Of a stretch of DNA of 64,000 bases, positions 17,030 to 26,001 are shown one piece after another. A program made the translations under genes and the position numbers. The DNA lies in NCBI GenBank assembly GCA_002163975.1, contig CP019636.1, positions 6,761,501 through 6,825,500 of the forward strand, read 5' to 3'. The notes under the pieces are model-generated. The model saw nothing but the letters and a program-made list of their open reading frames with translations, did no database searches and was not told where the DNA came from. Each line of letters opens with the position of its first letter. Position 1 is the first letter of the stretch. Source of the DNA: Nostocales cyanobacterium HT-58-2. Lineage in GTDB: Bacteria; Cyanobacteriota; Cyanobacteriia; Cyanobacteriales; Nostocaceae.

Positions 17030-18469
17030 ATGAGTGCCACTGTCAAAACCTTAGTCAACCAGCCATACAAGTACGGCTTTGTCACCGAAATTGAAGCCGA
17101 CGTGATTCCGCGTGGACTAAACGAGGATATCATCCGCTTAATCTCCGCTAAGAAAAATGAGCCGGAGTTCATGTTGGATTTTCGCCTTAAGGCTTTTCGC
17201 CAGTGGCAAAAAATGACGGAACCAACTTGGCCAAGCGTGAAGTATCCTTCTATTGATTATCAGGATATCATCTACTACTCCGCGCCGAAACAAAAGAAAC
17301 AGAAGCTTAACAGCTTAGACGAAGTTGATCCAACCTTGTTGGATACTTTTGAGAAGTTGGGTATTCCCTTATCAGAACAGAAGAGACTGGCGAACGTCGC
17401 TGTGGATGCGATTTTCGATAGCGTTTCTATCGGTACCACCTTTAAAGAAAAGCTCCTCAAAGATGGCGTCATCTTCTGCTCCATTTCTGAAGCATTGCAG
17501 GAATATCCAGAATTGGTGCAGAAGTACTTGGGTAGTGTTGTTCCTCCAGCAGATAACTACTTTGCGGCTCTCAATTCTGCCGTATTTAGCGATGGTTCCT
17601 TCGTATACATACCCAAGGGTGTGAAGTGCCCAATGGAACTGTCTACTTACTTCCGCATTAATAACGGTGAAACGGGACAATTTGAGCGGACACTGATTGT
17701 TGCTGAAGAAGGGAGCTATGTCTCCTACCTAGAAGGCTGTACTGCACCAATGTACGACAGCAACCAGTTGCATGCAGCTGTTGTGGAACTTGTTGCCCTT
17801 GACAATGCCGAAATTAAATACTCTACAGTACAAAACTGGTACGCTGGAGATGCCAGCGGCAAAGGCGGTATCTATAACTTCGTGACTAAGCGCGGTTTGT
17901 GTCAAGGTGTGAATTCTAAAATTTCTTGGACACAGGTAGAAACTGGTTCTGCCATTACGTGGAAGTATCCTAGCTGCGTGCTAGTGGGTGATAACTCTGT
18001 GGGCGAGTTTTACTCGGTGGCGCTGACAAATAATATGCAGCAAGCCGATACTGGTACAAAGATGATTCACGTTGGCAAGAACACCCGTAGCACAATTATT
18101 TCTAAGGGGATTTCTGCTGGTAAATCTAGTAACAGCTATCGTGGTTTGGTGAAAATCAATCCAAAAGCAGAAGGGGCGCGGAACTATTCCCAGTGCGACT
18201 CGATGCTGATTGGCGATAATGCTCATGCAAATACTTTCCCTTATATTCAAGTACAAAATAATACTGCAAAGGTAGAGCATGAAGCTTCTACCTCAAAGAT
18301 TGGAGAAGACCAACTCTTCTACTTCACCCAAAGAGGCATATCATCTGAGGATGCGGTTTCGATGATGATTAGTGGCTTCTGTAAGGATGTGTTTAATCAG
18401 CTACCGATGGAGTTTGCGGTGGAAGCTGATAAGCTGCTGAGCCTGAAGTTAGAAGGTAGTGTTGGGTAA
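17030..18469 (+). CDS. sufB: Fe-S cluster assembly protein SufB
   Basis: SufB is the scaffold subunit of the SufBC2D complex on which [Fe-S] clusters form. The protein is 479 aa, the normal length. Diagnostic segments are YSAPKQKK, SLDEVDPTLLDTFEKLGIPL, PKGVKCPMELSTYFRIN, EEGSYVSYLEGCTAP, the ENWYAGD-like text QNWYAGDASGKGGIYNFVTKRG, and SQCDSMLIGDNAHANTFPYI. The ATG at 17030 begins MSATVKTLVNQPYKYGF, the family N-terminus; an in-frame ATG at 16940 would add 30 unrelated residues. It is the first gene of sufBCDS, under two SufR operators. Confidence 0.97.
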   Translation: MSATVKTLVNQPYKYGFVTEIEADVIPRGLNEDIIRLISAKKNEPEFMLDFRLKAFRQWQKMTEPTWPSVKYPSIDYQDIIYYSAPKQKKQKLNSLDEVDPTLLDTFEKLGIPLSEQKRLANVAVDAIFDSVSIGTTFKEKLLKDGVIFCSISEALQEYPELVQKYLGSVVPPADNYFAALNSAVFSDGSFVYIPKGVKCPMELSTYFRINNGETGQFERTLIVAEEGSYVSYLEGCTAPMYDSNQLHAAVVELVALDNAEIKYSTVQNWYAGDASGKGGIYNFVTKRGLCQGVNSKISWTQVETGSAITWKYPSCVLVGDNSVGEFYSVALTNNMQQADTGTKMIHVGKNTRSTIISKGISAGKSSNSYRGLVKINPKAEGARNYSQCDSMLIGDNAHANTFPYIQVQNNTAKVEHEASTSKIGEDQLFYFTQRGISSEDAVSMMISGFCKDVFNQLPMEFAVEADKLLSLKLEGSVG

Positions 18470-18503
18470 TAAACAGATTATTTTGAGCATTTTACCTTCG
18501 CAC

Positions 18504-18561
18504 CCTTCGTGTCTTCGCGGTTAAATATCTTTGAACCGCAAAGACGCAAAGAGCACGAAGG
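18504..18561. repeat. Inverted repeat between sufB and sufC
   Basis: The arms CCTTCGTG and CACGAAGG, with inner arms GCGGTT and AACCGC, enclose a short loop. Sequences of the type CGCAAAGACGCAAAGAG are common cyanobacterial intergenic repeats. A hairpin here could adjust the sufB:sufC ratio, but it may simply be an inserted repeat. Confidence 0.65.
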
Positions 18562-18591
18562 AGGAAGAAAAAGAGAAGAGAGAGAGAATGC

Positions 18592-19380
18592 ATGATTACT
18601 GAAAATAGTGAAGTTGTGCTGTCGGTTCGAGACTTGACGGCTGAAGTTGATGGAACACCTATTCTCAAGGGTTTGAACCTAGAGGTACGCTTGGGTGAAA
18701 TCCATGCCATTATGGGACCGAATGGTTCTGGTAAGAGTACTTTTTCTAAAGTTTTGGCTGGACATCCCGCGTATGAGGTAACTGGCGGTGAGATACTTTT
18801 CCAGGGGCAAAATCTCTTGGAAATGGAACCAGAAGAACGCGCGAGGACTGGTATATTTTTGGCGTTCCAGTATCCTTTGGAAATTCCAGGTGTCAGTAAT
18901 TTGGATTTCATGCGCGTGGCTTACAACTCTCGTCGTAAGGCGCAGGGTTTAGAGGAGTTGGATGCGTTTGATTTTGATGATTTGATAGAGGAAAAGCTGG
19001 ATGTGGTGAAGATGAATCCTGCTTTCCTCAACCGGAGTGTGAATGAAGGTTTCTCCGGTGGTGAGAAAAAGCGCAACGAGATTCTGCAAATGGCGCTGCT
19101 GGAACCAAAGCTGGCAATTCTGGATGAAACAGATTCGGGTTTGGATATTGACGCGCTCAAGATTGTGGCGAATGGTGTCAATCAGCTCACAAGCCCTGAA
19201 AATGCCACGATTATGATTACGCACTATCAACGGTTGCTCAATTACATTGTGCCAGACTATGTTCATGTGATGGCAAACGGGCGGATTATTACCAGTGGTG
19301 GTAAGGAACTGGCGCTGGAGTTAGAATCTCGCGGTTATGACTGGTTGTTGGAAGAGAACGCGGCTGAGGTGGGTGTGTAA
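18592..19380 (+). CDS. sufC: Fe-S assembly ATPase SufC
   Basis: SufC is the ABC-type ATPase that drives conformational change in SufB and SufD. The 262-aa protein has Walker A GPNGSGKST at residues 42-50, the signature FSGGEKKRNEI, Walker B LAILDETDSGLD (the T in DETDSGLD is typical of SufC), and an H-loop MITHYQRLL. The last base of its TAA is the first base of the sufD ATG (TAATG), indicating translational coupling. Confidence 0.97.
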   Translation: MITENSEVVLSVRDLTAEVDGTPILKGLNLEVRLGEIHAIMGPNGSGKSTFSKVLAGHPAYEVTGGEILFQGQNLLEMEPEERARTGIFLAFQYPLEIPGVSNLDFMRVAYNSRRKAQGLEELDAFDFDDLIEEKLDVVKMNPAFLNRSVNEGFSGGEKKRNEILQMALLEPKLAILDETDSGLDIDALKIVANGVNQLTSPENATIMITHYQRLLNYIVPDYVHVMANGRIITSGGKELALELESRGYDWLLEENAAEVGV

Positions 19381-20825
19381 TGTCTATTCAAGTTTCTCCC
19401 AGTCCAGTTCCTAACTCAATTTCTGTAGATTTGGGATCTACTGTGTTGGATAGAGATGCTCATCTGACTGGGTTATTAAATCAGGTTGTGCAGATACGCC
19501 ATGATGCATCTGGAGAAGGGATTGATGCCTGGTTACAGGAGTTACGGGAACGCGCTGCACTTTGGGTGCGTCAATCTATCCTCCCCACGACTCGTGACGA
19601 AGAATGGCGCTTTACCGATTTGTCATCTTTGCGAAAAGTGACATTTGAAGCTGTCAGCAATCAATCATTTGCTCTCGGCTTATCAGATATTACCCCTATA
19701 CCTGAAGCTGCTAACAGTCGTTTGGTCTTTGTTAACGGGGTTTATCAGCCTCAGTTATCAGCTATTGCAGGTTTGCCAAATGGGGTTGTCGTTAGCAATT
19801 TGGCAACTTTGCCTGTTGCTCATCGTCAGCGAGTGCAGCAGTATCTGGCTCAAACCGAGGGAGCACATGAAGTTTTTACTGCCCTCAACACGAGTGGAAT
19901 TCAAGATGTCGCTGTGGTGTGGGTGGCGAAGAATGTGGCAGTGGAAACACCGATTCATTTAGTGTTTGTTGCTGCTAGTGAGTCTCCCACGATTTCTCAG
20001 CCACGTTGTTTGGTGGTGGCGGAGACTGGTAGTAGTGTGACGTTAGTAGAAGAGTATAGGAACAACAGAGGCGCTGAGGATGCCGAGAGCATCTATTTTA
20101 CCAATGCGGTGACGGAGCTTTGGGTAGAGGAAAACGCTCAGGTTAATCATACTCGTTTGGAGTTGGAGGGTGCAGACGCTTTCCATACTGGAAAGACTGC
20201 GGTTTCTCAAGCTCGTTATAGTCGATACACTTGTCATGCGATAACTCTTGGCGCAAAGCTATCACGTCACAATTTAGAAATTTTGCAAACTGGTGAACAA
20301 ACCGAAACAACTCTCAATGAGTTGACGATGGTTGGGGGGAACCAGTTATCAGATACTCATAGTGCGATCGCGCTGAATTATCCTTATGGCAGGAGTCAGC
20401 AATTGCACAAGTGTATTGTAGGCGATCGCGCTCACGCGGTGTTTAACGGGAAAATTTTTGTGCCAAAGCCTGCACAATTGACAGATGCAGCACAGCTCAA
20501 CCGTAACTTGTTGCTCTCTCCCAAAGCCAGAGTTGATACCAAACCCCAATTAGAAATTACTGCAGATAACGTCAAATGCGCTCATGGTGCAACCGTCAGC
20601 CAGTTGGAAGATGATGAAATCTTCTATCTACAAAGCCGGGGTATCGATGCAAACGATGCTCGCAATTTATTAATTAACGCCTTCGCTGCTGAAATAATTG
20701 ATCAAATACCAATACCTTCTGTGCGAGAAACACTGACACAGACTGTCAGTAGTTTTCAAAGTCATACCCTTGAACGGCAGTTGCTCCACTTGGGGAAACC
20801 CCAAGACCGCACTGCCTCCCCTTGA
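19380..20825 (+). CDS. sufD: Fe-S assembly protein SufD, with repeat-derived C-terminal tail
   Basis: SufD pairs with SufB in the SufBC2D complex and aids iron entry. The 481-aa protein shows WRFTDLSSLR, the SufB/D beta-helix core, and the C-terminal ADNVKCAHGATVSQLEDDEIFYLQSRGI and NAFAAEII. The family normally ends soon after the VRETL-type helix. Here the last 20 or so residues (after SFQSH) are encoded by DNA resembling the dispersed repeat at 1690-1840 (CCTTGAACGGCAGT, GGGGAAACCCCAAGACCGC), so the natural stop seems to have been replaced by a repeat. Confidence 0.95.
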   Translation: MSIQVSPSPVPNSISVDLGSTVLDRDAHLTGLLNQVVQIRHDASGEGIDAWLQELRERAALWVRQSILPTTRDEEWRFTDLSSLRKVTFEAVSNQSFALGLSDITPIPEAANSRLVFVNGVYQPQLSAIAGLPNGVVVSNLATLPVAHRQRVQQYLAQTEGAHEVFTALNTSGIQDVAVVWVAKNVAVETPIHLVFVAASESPTISQPRCLVVAETGSSVTLVEEYRNNRGAEDAESIYFTNAVTELWVEENAQVNHTRLELEGADAFHTGKTAVSQARYSRYTCHAITLGAKLSRHNLEILQTGEQTETTLNELTMVGGNQLSDTHSAIALNYPYGRSQQLHKCIVGDRAHAVFNGKIFVPKPAQLTDAAQLNRNLLLSPKARVDTKPQLEITADNVKCAHGATVSQLEDDEIFYLQSRGIDANDARNLLINAFAAEIIDQIPIPSVRETLTQTVSSFQSHTLERQLLHLGKPQDRTASP

Positions 20826-20846
20826 CCCTTGACTCTTGACTAAAAG

Positions 20847-22109
20847 ATGACCTTTACCCAAGAAAAAACCCTTGCTGATAAAGTCCGTGCTGACTTTCCC
20901 ATATTACACCAAGAAGTCCACGGCAAACCCTTAGTTTACCTCGACAACGCCGCGACGTCACAAAAACCTTTGCTTGTTCTTAATACTCTTCGAGATTACT
21001 ACGAGCAATACAATTCCAACGTGCATCGTGGCGTGCATACCCTGAGCGCTAAAGCAACAGAAGCTTTTGAAGCAGCGCGAGACAAAGTCGCTGCGTTTGT
21101 CAATGCAGCATCGCGCCAAGAAATTGTTTTCACTCGCAATGCAACTGAGGCGCTTAATTTGGTTGCTTATAGCTGGGGAATGAGCAATTTGCAGCCTGGG
21201 GATGAGATAATTCTCTCAGTGATGGAACACCACAGTAATTTGGTTCCTTGGCACTTTGTCGCGCAAAAGACGGGTGCGGTGCTGAAATTTGTCGATTTGG
21301 CTCCAGAAAAAACTTTTGATTTAGAACATTTCAAAAAGCTGATTTCTGACAAAACCAAATTGGTGTCGGTGGTGCACGTTTCTAACACTTTGGGTTGTAT
21401 TAACCCAGTGAAGGAAATTTGCGAAATTGCTCACCAATATGGTGCAAAAGTATTAATTGATGCTTGTCAAAGTGTTCCTCATATGCCTATCAATGTGCAG
21501 CAAATTGGCTGTGATTGGTTGGTAGCTTCTGGTCATAAAATGTGTGCTCCAACAGGGATAGGCTTTTTGTATGGCAAGTTGGAACTCCTGAGAGAAATGC
21601 CTCCCTTTTTGGGTGGTGGTGAGATGATTGCGGAGGTATTTTTAGACCATTCTACCTACGCAGATTTACCTCATAAATTTGAAGCAGGGACACCAGCCAT
21701 TGGAGAGGCGATCGCCCTTGGTGCAGCAGTTGATTACCTTAGTGGCATTGGCATGGATAAAATCTATGCCTACGAAGCAGAATTGACTGGCTATCTATTC
21801 GAGCAGCTAGGACAAATACCCGAAATACGCATCTATGGACCTAAACCTAAAGTAGCAGGTTTGGGCAGAGCTGCTCTGGCTGCATTCACCGCAGGAGAAG
21901 TCCATGCCAACGACATATCTACATTATTAGATCAAGAAGGAATTGCCATCCGTTCTGGACATCACTGCACGCAACCATTACACCGCTACTTAGTCATTCC
22001 AGCGACTGCACGGGCAAGTTTGTCTTTCTACAATACCCGTGAAGAGATTGATGTTTTCATCAAAGCATTGAAGGAAACTTTGGATTTCTTTGGTGGTTTT
22101 TTAAGTTAA
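20847..22109 (+). CDS. sufS: Cysteine desulfurase SufS
   Basis: SufS is the PLP enzyme that takes sulfur from cysteine for the Suf machinery. The 420-aa protein has TRNATEALN, EHHSNLVPW, DACQSVPH, the PLP lysine Lys231 in SGHKMCAPTG, and the persulfide cysteine Cys374 in RSGHHCTQPL, which belongs to the group II (SufS) type. The C-terminal FKVTFYNT-like text SLSFYNTREEID is typical. It is the last gene of sufBCDS, 21 bp after sufD, and a double hairpin follows. Confidence 0.96.
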   Translation: MTFTQEKTLADKVRADFPILHQEVHGKPLVYLDNAATSQKPLLVLNTLRDYYEQYNSNVHRGVHTLSAKATEAFEAARDKVAAFVNAASRQEIVFTRNATEALNLVAYSWGMSNLQPGDEIILSVMEHHSNLVPWHFVAQKTGAVLKFVDLAPEKTFDLEHFKKLISDKTKLVSVVHVSNTLGCINPVKEICEIAHQYGAKVLIDACQSVPHMPINVQQIGCDWLVASGHKMCAPTGIGFLYGKLELLREMPPFLGGGEMIAEVFLDHSTYADLPHKFEAGTPAIGEAIALGAAVDYLSGIGMDKIYAYEAELTGYLFEQLGQIPEIRIYGPKPKVAGLGRAALAAFTAGEVHANDISTLLDQEGIAIRSGHHCTQPLHRYLVIPATARASLSFYNTREEIDVFIKALKETLDFFGGFLS

Positions 22110-22137
22110 GTTGATGATAAATAATGTCTGTTGCACC

Positions 22138-22199
22138 CCTCAGACTTCTCGTCTGAGGCAAGCTTTTATATAAGTCCGCCGCCTGCGCGGACTTTGTTT
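22138..22199 (+). terminator. Double hairpin terminator after sufS
   Basis: The first hairpin is CCTCAGACTTCTCGTCTGAGG (22138-22158). The second is AAGTCCGC-CGCCT-GCGCGGACTT followed by TGTTT (22172-22199). The second shares its AAGTCCGC/GCGGACTT arms with the hairpin at 6741, so it belongs to a repeated terminator-like family. Confidence 0.75.
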
Positions 22200-22515
22200 G
22201 TATAGCTGCGATTTCTCATCGCCAAGTATTTTTAAAATATGATTACTACCTCAAGTGCAGCTGAACAAAGATATGATCCACAGAACTATCATCGAAGCCA
22301 GGTAAATCCTTCGCAGAGGGCAAGCAGTACAAGGGATTGTACTTTAACATAGTGAGGTTGCTCACAGACTATTATTATACAGATGATATCTAGTATCTCT
22401 GTATTAAAAAATCTATGCTCTGATGGCATTTTCTTGCGATAATGCCGAAGGGGGGAAACCTCGAAGGAGGGGCTGCAAAGCTAACGCTCTACATTGGTTC
22501 GATAAGGGAAAAGAG
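22200..22515 (+). other. Spacer upstream of the CPBP gene
   Basis: No gene is visible. The last 90 bases are an open but repeat-like stretch (AATGCCGAAGGGGGGAAACC) that extends the downstream frame without resembling its family. Confidence 0.5.
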
Positions 22516-24096
22516 ATGACTCTCAAGCGGTTGGGTCTAATAATATTAACGCTGGTTGCAATATTGTTTGCTGGCTCGTCTTTGTTAGGTAGTTGGAAAG
22601 AACCTCAGTTCCAGAGTCGTTTGGAACTTTATCAAACAAATATTGTGCTGCAAGCTGCTTCTTGGGAACCGCCAGATGGCGAAAACGGAAATTTCAAGTC
22701 CTTGCAAGACGCACTACTTGGTGTCAAACCTCTTGAAAGTGCTACAAAGCAGTACCAAGAGGCGAGGAAATCGGCTGAAACTAATTTGGAAAAAGCCAAA
22801 AAGCAACTGGCACAACTGATGTCGGAACCCGCCACGACTCCTACAACTCCTAAACCTCAACCGGAATTTCCCCCTGCTACCAATACCTCTCGTCAGTTAC
22901 AGCAGCAACAGCTGCAGCAGTCAGTCAACCAACTGCAAAAATTGACTGCTGAATTGGACTTACGTCTGGGAATTCTACAAGCCCAGCAAGAAAAGACAAA
23001 TACAGCTTTGGAAATATGGAAAAAATTACAGCAACGCCCAGACATTAATCCTGAATTCCAGAAAGTTGCAGCTGTGTTGTCGGGAATTTGGAGTGATCCC
23101 CCACGTATTGTACCCAATGCTGAACAACTTATTCAAAATAACCTAGAAGGTTGGTTTCGCTATATTACTCTGGCTCAGGTATACCAACTTCAGCAACGTC
23201 AGGATGCTTTTGCAAAACTCGAAGCTGTTCAACAAGAAGCTGCTGAACAGGCATTGTTGAAATTAGCATTTATTGGCACGGTTCCTGCACTGGCAGCTTT
23301 TTTGGGTTTAGCATTATTCATTTTCTTGGTTGGTCAACGTGTTGTCAAAGGGAAATCAGCCCTATTGGCTCAAAATTCAGATGTGGGTTGGTCAACACCT
23401 TGGACTGGAGAGACAATTTTACAAGTTTTTGTTGTGGGTTTTTTCTTGATGGGACAAATCCTTGTGCCTATCACCATATCCCTTCTCCCCATCCCACGTC
23501 CCGCCCCTAGTGTCAGAATACAAGCTCTGTACGTCTTGATAAGTTACTTGTTAGTGGCATTTGGTGCTCTATTAGTGCTCTATTTTTCTATCAAGCGCTT
23601 TTTACCTCTACCTGATGACTGGTTTCGTTTTCGTTTACGGGGTAAGTGGTTTTTGTGGGGGTTGGGTGGCTACTGTGTGGCTTTACCCCTAGTGGTGATC
23701 GTCTCTTTAGTTAACCAACAACTATGGCAAGGACAAGGTGGTAGTAATCCTTTGCTGCAACTGGCATTAGAAAGCCAAGATACTGTAGCCCTTGGCATAT
23801 TCTTCTCTACTGCTGCGATCGCCGCACCCATTTTTGAAGAACTTTTGTTTCGTGGCTTTCTTTTGCCCTCCCTGACTCGTTACCTCCCTGTGTGGGGATC
23901 AATTCTTGCCAGTAGTTTTCTGTTTGCAGCTGCTCACCTTAGCTTGTCAGAAATTTTACCATTGTTCGCTTTAGGTATTGTTTTGGGGATCGTTTACACG
24001 CGATCGCGCAACCTACTCGCACCTATGCTTCTTCATAGCCTTTGGAATAGCGGCACCTTACTTAGCCTGTTTGTCTTAGGTAGTAGTAGTCAATAA
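22516..24096 (+). CDS. CPBP-family intramembrane glutamic endopeptidase
   Basis: The 526-aa protein has an N-terminal TM anchor (LGLIILTLVAILFAG), a periplasmic/lumenal coiled-coil, Gln-rich region (about residues 70-250), then several TM helices forming a CPBP (Abi/CAAX) domain with all three motifs: EELLFRGFL, FAAAHLSLSE and HSLWN. The large extra domain is seen in cyanobacterial and plastid members, several of which affect thylakoid function. The ATG at 22516, preceded by GGGAAAAGAG, is preferred over the in-frame ATG at 22423, whose 31 added residues come from repeat DNA. Confidence 0.88.
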   Translation: MTLKRLGLIILTLVAILFAGSSLLGSWKEPQFQSRLELYQTNIVLQAASWEPPDGENGNFKSLQDALLGVKPLESATKQYQEARKSAETNLEKAKKQLAQLMSEPATTPTTPKPQPEFPPATNTSRQLQQQQLQQSVNQLQKLTAELDLRLGILQAQQEKTNTALEIWKKLQQRPDINPEFQKVAAVLSGIWSDPPRIVPNAEQLIQNNLEGWFRYITLAQVYQLQQRQDAFAKLEAVQQEAAEQALLKLAFIGTVPALAAFLGLALFIFLVGQRVVKGKSALLAQNSDVGWSTPWTGETILQVFVVGFFLMGQILVPITISLLPIPRPAPSVRIQALYVLISYLLVAFGALLVLYFSIKRFLPLPDDWFRFRLRGKWFLWGLGGYCVALPLVVIVSLVNQQLWQGQGGSNPLLQLALESQDTVALGIFFSTAAIAAPIFEELLFRGFLLPSLTRYLPVWGSILASSFLFAAAHLSLSEILPLFALGIVLGIVYTRSRNLLAPMLLHSLWNSGTLLSLFVLGSSSQ

Positions 24097-24217
24097 AACG
24101 ATTAACTTTCGTTAAAAATACTTAAAGTCTCTGAAAATCTTTCATAAAAATTTAACAATTAATTATTGGTATTTACTGTAAATAAATGATACCTTTGATG
24201 CACAAATGTTAAAGGTA

Positions 24218-24343
24218 ATACCAAATAAAAAAAATGTTTGCGACAGGTAACCCCACCCGCCCTATTGGGCACCCTCCCTTTACCAAGGGGAGGATTGGGG
24301 AGGGGTTCAACCGATGTGTTACATTCTTTTTTCAAATTGGTAT
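24218..24343. mobile_element. MITE-like element, copy 1
   Basis: The 126-bp element has terminal inverted repeats: ATACCAAATAAAAAA at the left and TTTTTTCAAATTGGTAT at the right. Its interior carries CCCTATTGGGCACCCTCCC and a CCTCCC/GGGGAGG hairpin. A second copy is at 34876-34989, and the same interior core is inserted in frame in cbiG/cobJ at 55222-55278. It has no coding capacity. Confidence 0.82.
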
Positions 24344-24974
24344 AACGCATACAAATCATCACGGTAAGTCTAAAAGTCTAAACCTGTCGTGGATGGAACG
24401 AAAAAGACTTGGGAACTCTAGTTCTCACTCATCGTCTGAGGATATGTAACGTGGAATACACGTAAGCATCTGCATCTATACGGCAGCTTAGTGCTAGGAA
24501 ACTTATCCGTAGGCAAGCGTAAACAAAGAAAATTCCGGAAATAACCCTGCTTAACGTGTAAAAACTAGTATATATTTGTACTTTGCTGCTATTGCAGAAA
24601 ATTCTCAACAAGAGTCTTTTCGGCATGAGATTGCGCAAAAATGCTTTACTAAGATTTCTCGTTAAAGTAGAGAAAGAGGGGTTTTTGTTCGCGGAGCGTC
24701 CCGTACCCCTATAGGGAAGCAAGTTACGCGTCGCGTCTCCGACAAGAGAAGGGAAGAGCTTAGTTTCAGGCATTGTCTGAAAATAAATCTGCTTGCTCCC
24801 AGGCTTTAGCGTCCCTAAAAATTTAGAGGTACGCTCCTCTTGCATATTTGTTTGAGTAGTGATTCTACTCAAACAAAAGAATTATTGATACGGAAAAGTA
24901 AAGATACTCAGTTGTTGGGAATCATAGGATATTAGTTTTTTACATCACTCATAAAGTGAAGGAGCTTAACATTT
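24344..24974 (+). other. Spacer of about 630 bp upstream of the TM2 gene
   Basis: I see no supported gene. A 147-codon minus-strand frame (24429-24872) lacks family-like composition and crosses repeat sequence near 24690-24760 (CGCGGAGCGTCCCG), so I treat it as chance. AAGGAGC at 24959-24965 is the ribosome-binding site of the next gene. Confidence 0.5.
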
Positions 24975-25250
24975 ATGGCCAATCTCAACCCCAGTCACGC
25001 CACCAAACAACTTTTGGCTGGATACTGCGGCATTATTTTTGGAAGTTTTGGTATTCATAAATTTATTCTTGGGTATGCACCAGAAGGATTTATCATGCTA
25101 GTCATTTCCTTAGTAGGTGGTTATTTCACTTACGGATTTACGTTGTTGATTATGCAGCTTGTAGGTTTAATTGAGGGGATGATTTATTTGAATAAATCTC
25201 ATGATGAATTTGTTGACACCTACTTCGTTAAAAAGCAGGGTTGGTTTTAG
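24975..25250 (+). CDS. TM2-domain membrane protein
   Basis: The 91-aa protein has two hydrophobic segments (about residues 12-32 and 38-62) with the TM2 signature: AGYCGIIFGSFGIHKFILGY (the GxxGxHxFYLG box), then GFIMLVISLVGG and LIEGMIYLNKS. TM2 proteins are small integral membrane proteins of unclear role. A good ribosome-binding site, AAGGAG, lies ten bases before ATG 24975. Confidence 0.88.
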   Translation: MANLNPSHATKQLLAGYCGIIFGSFGIHKFILGYAPEGFIMLVISLVGGYFTYGFTLLIMQLVGLIEGMIYLNKSHDEFVDTYFVKKQGWF

Positions 25251-25591
25251 AAATTCTTATCTGAGTATTGAATTTCAATTTTAGGTTTTCTATGCCTAAA
25301 TGTATAAATTAATGGTTTGACAGGAGTAGAGCCGATACTGCCTGGTCTCCAGAGTTATCACATTTTGAAGATATTACAAATAATCTAGGTGTATTTGCAG
25401 CTTTAAACTATTGCTTACACCTTTATTGTTTGTCACACATTAAAAATCTCTATCTTTGTATTCACTCATCTTTGAGAAGATTTCTTTCTCAAGTTAGTAT
25501 CAATTTATTATTAAATTAAGAAAAAATACAAGTATATTGCTCATTGTTAGCAGTACTTTTATTTACTAGAAAATAATTTATTTCTACAAAT
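25251..25591 (+). other. AT-rich spacer
   Basis: No gene or RNA is recognisable in these 341 bp. Confidence 0.45.
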
Positions 25592-25771
25592 ATGCTAACA
25601 CTCAAACGTAAAAATATAACCTTGGGAATACTTACAGTATTAGGATTAGCTTATTTCTGCACTCTGTCTAATTTGGCAATAAATCCCTTTTGGAGAGGTG
25701 AAATAACACTTGTATCACTACAGTTTTTTGCAATTATATACGTGACTTATCTGCGTTGGAGTCATCGATAA
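25592..25771 (+). CDS. Small membrane protein, 59 aa
   Basis: The frame ATG 25592 to TAA 25771 encodes a protein starting MLTLKRKNITLGILTVLGLA and ending TYLRWSHR. It has a basic N-terminus, a first hydrophobic segment (ITLGILTVLGLAYFCTL), a short loop NPFWRGE, and a second segment (LVSLQFFAIIYVTYL), so it reads as a two-helix hairpin with both ends inside. I do not recognise a family. There is no obvious ribosome-binding site, but the composition differs sharply from the flanking AT-rich DNA, which favours a real gene. Confidence 0.55.
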   Translation: MLTLKRKNITLGILTVLGLAYFCTLSNLAINPFWRGEITLVSLQFFAIIYVTYLRWSHR

Positions 25772-26001
25772 TATTTTCTTTCTAGGAAAAACTGTAAGAA
25801 TTTTGAGGTGCAAAACATTGCACTCTTGAGGGTGTAGTAGAAATAAATAAAAAATTAAATTTGAAAAATATTTTCAGTAAAAAGCATCCCTACACGCTTA
25901 CACTCCGGCAACTTAACAAAACTTAATAATTTTGACGTTCTGTCAATACTGTGAATTTCGCCTACGCTCAAATTAGAGAGTAGCAAATTCCAAGAATCTC
26001 T

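Noticed and set aside
24429..24872. 147-codon minus-strand frame
   Set aside because: Composition is not protein-like, it crosses repeat DNA near 24700, and no domain or start signal is visible.
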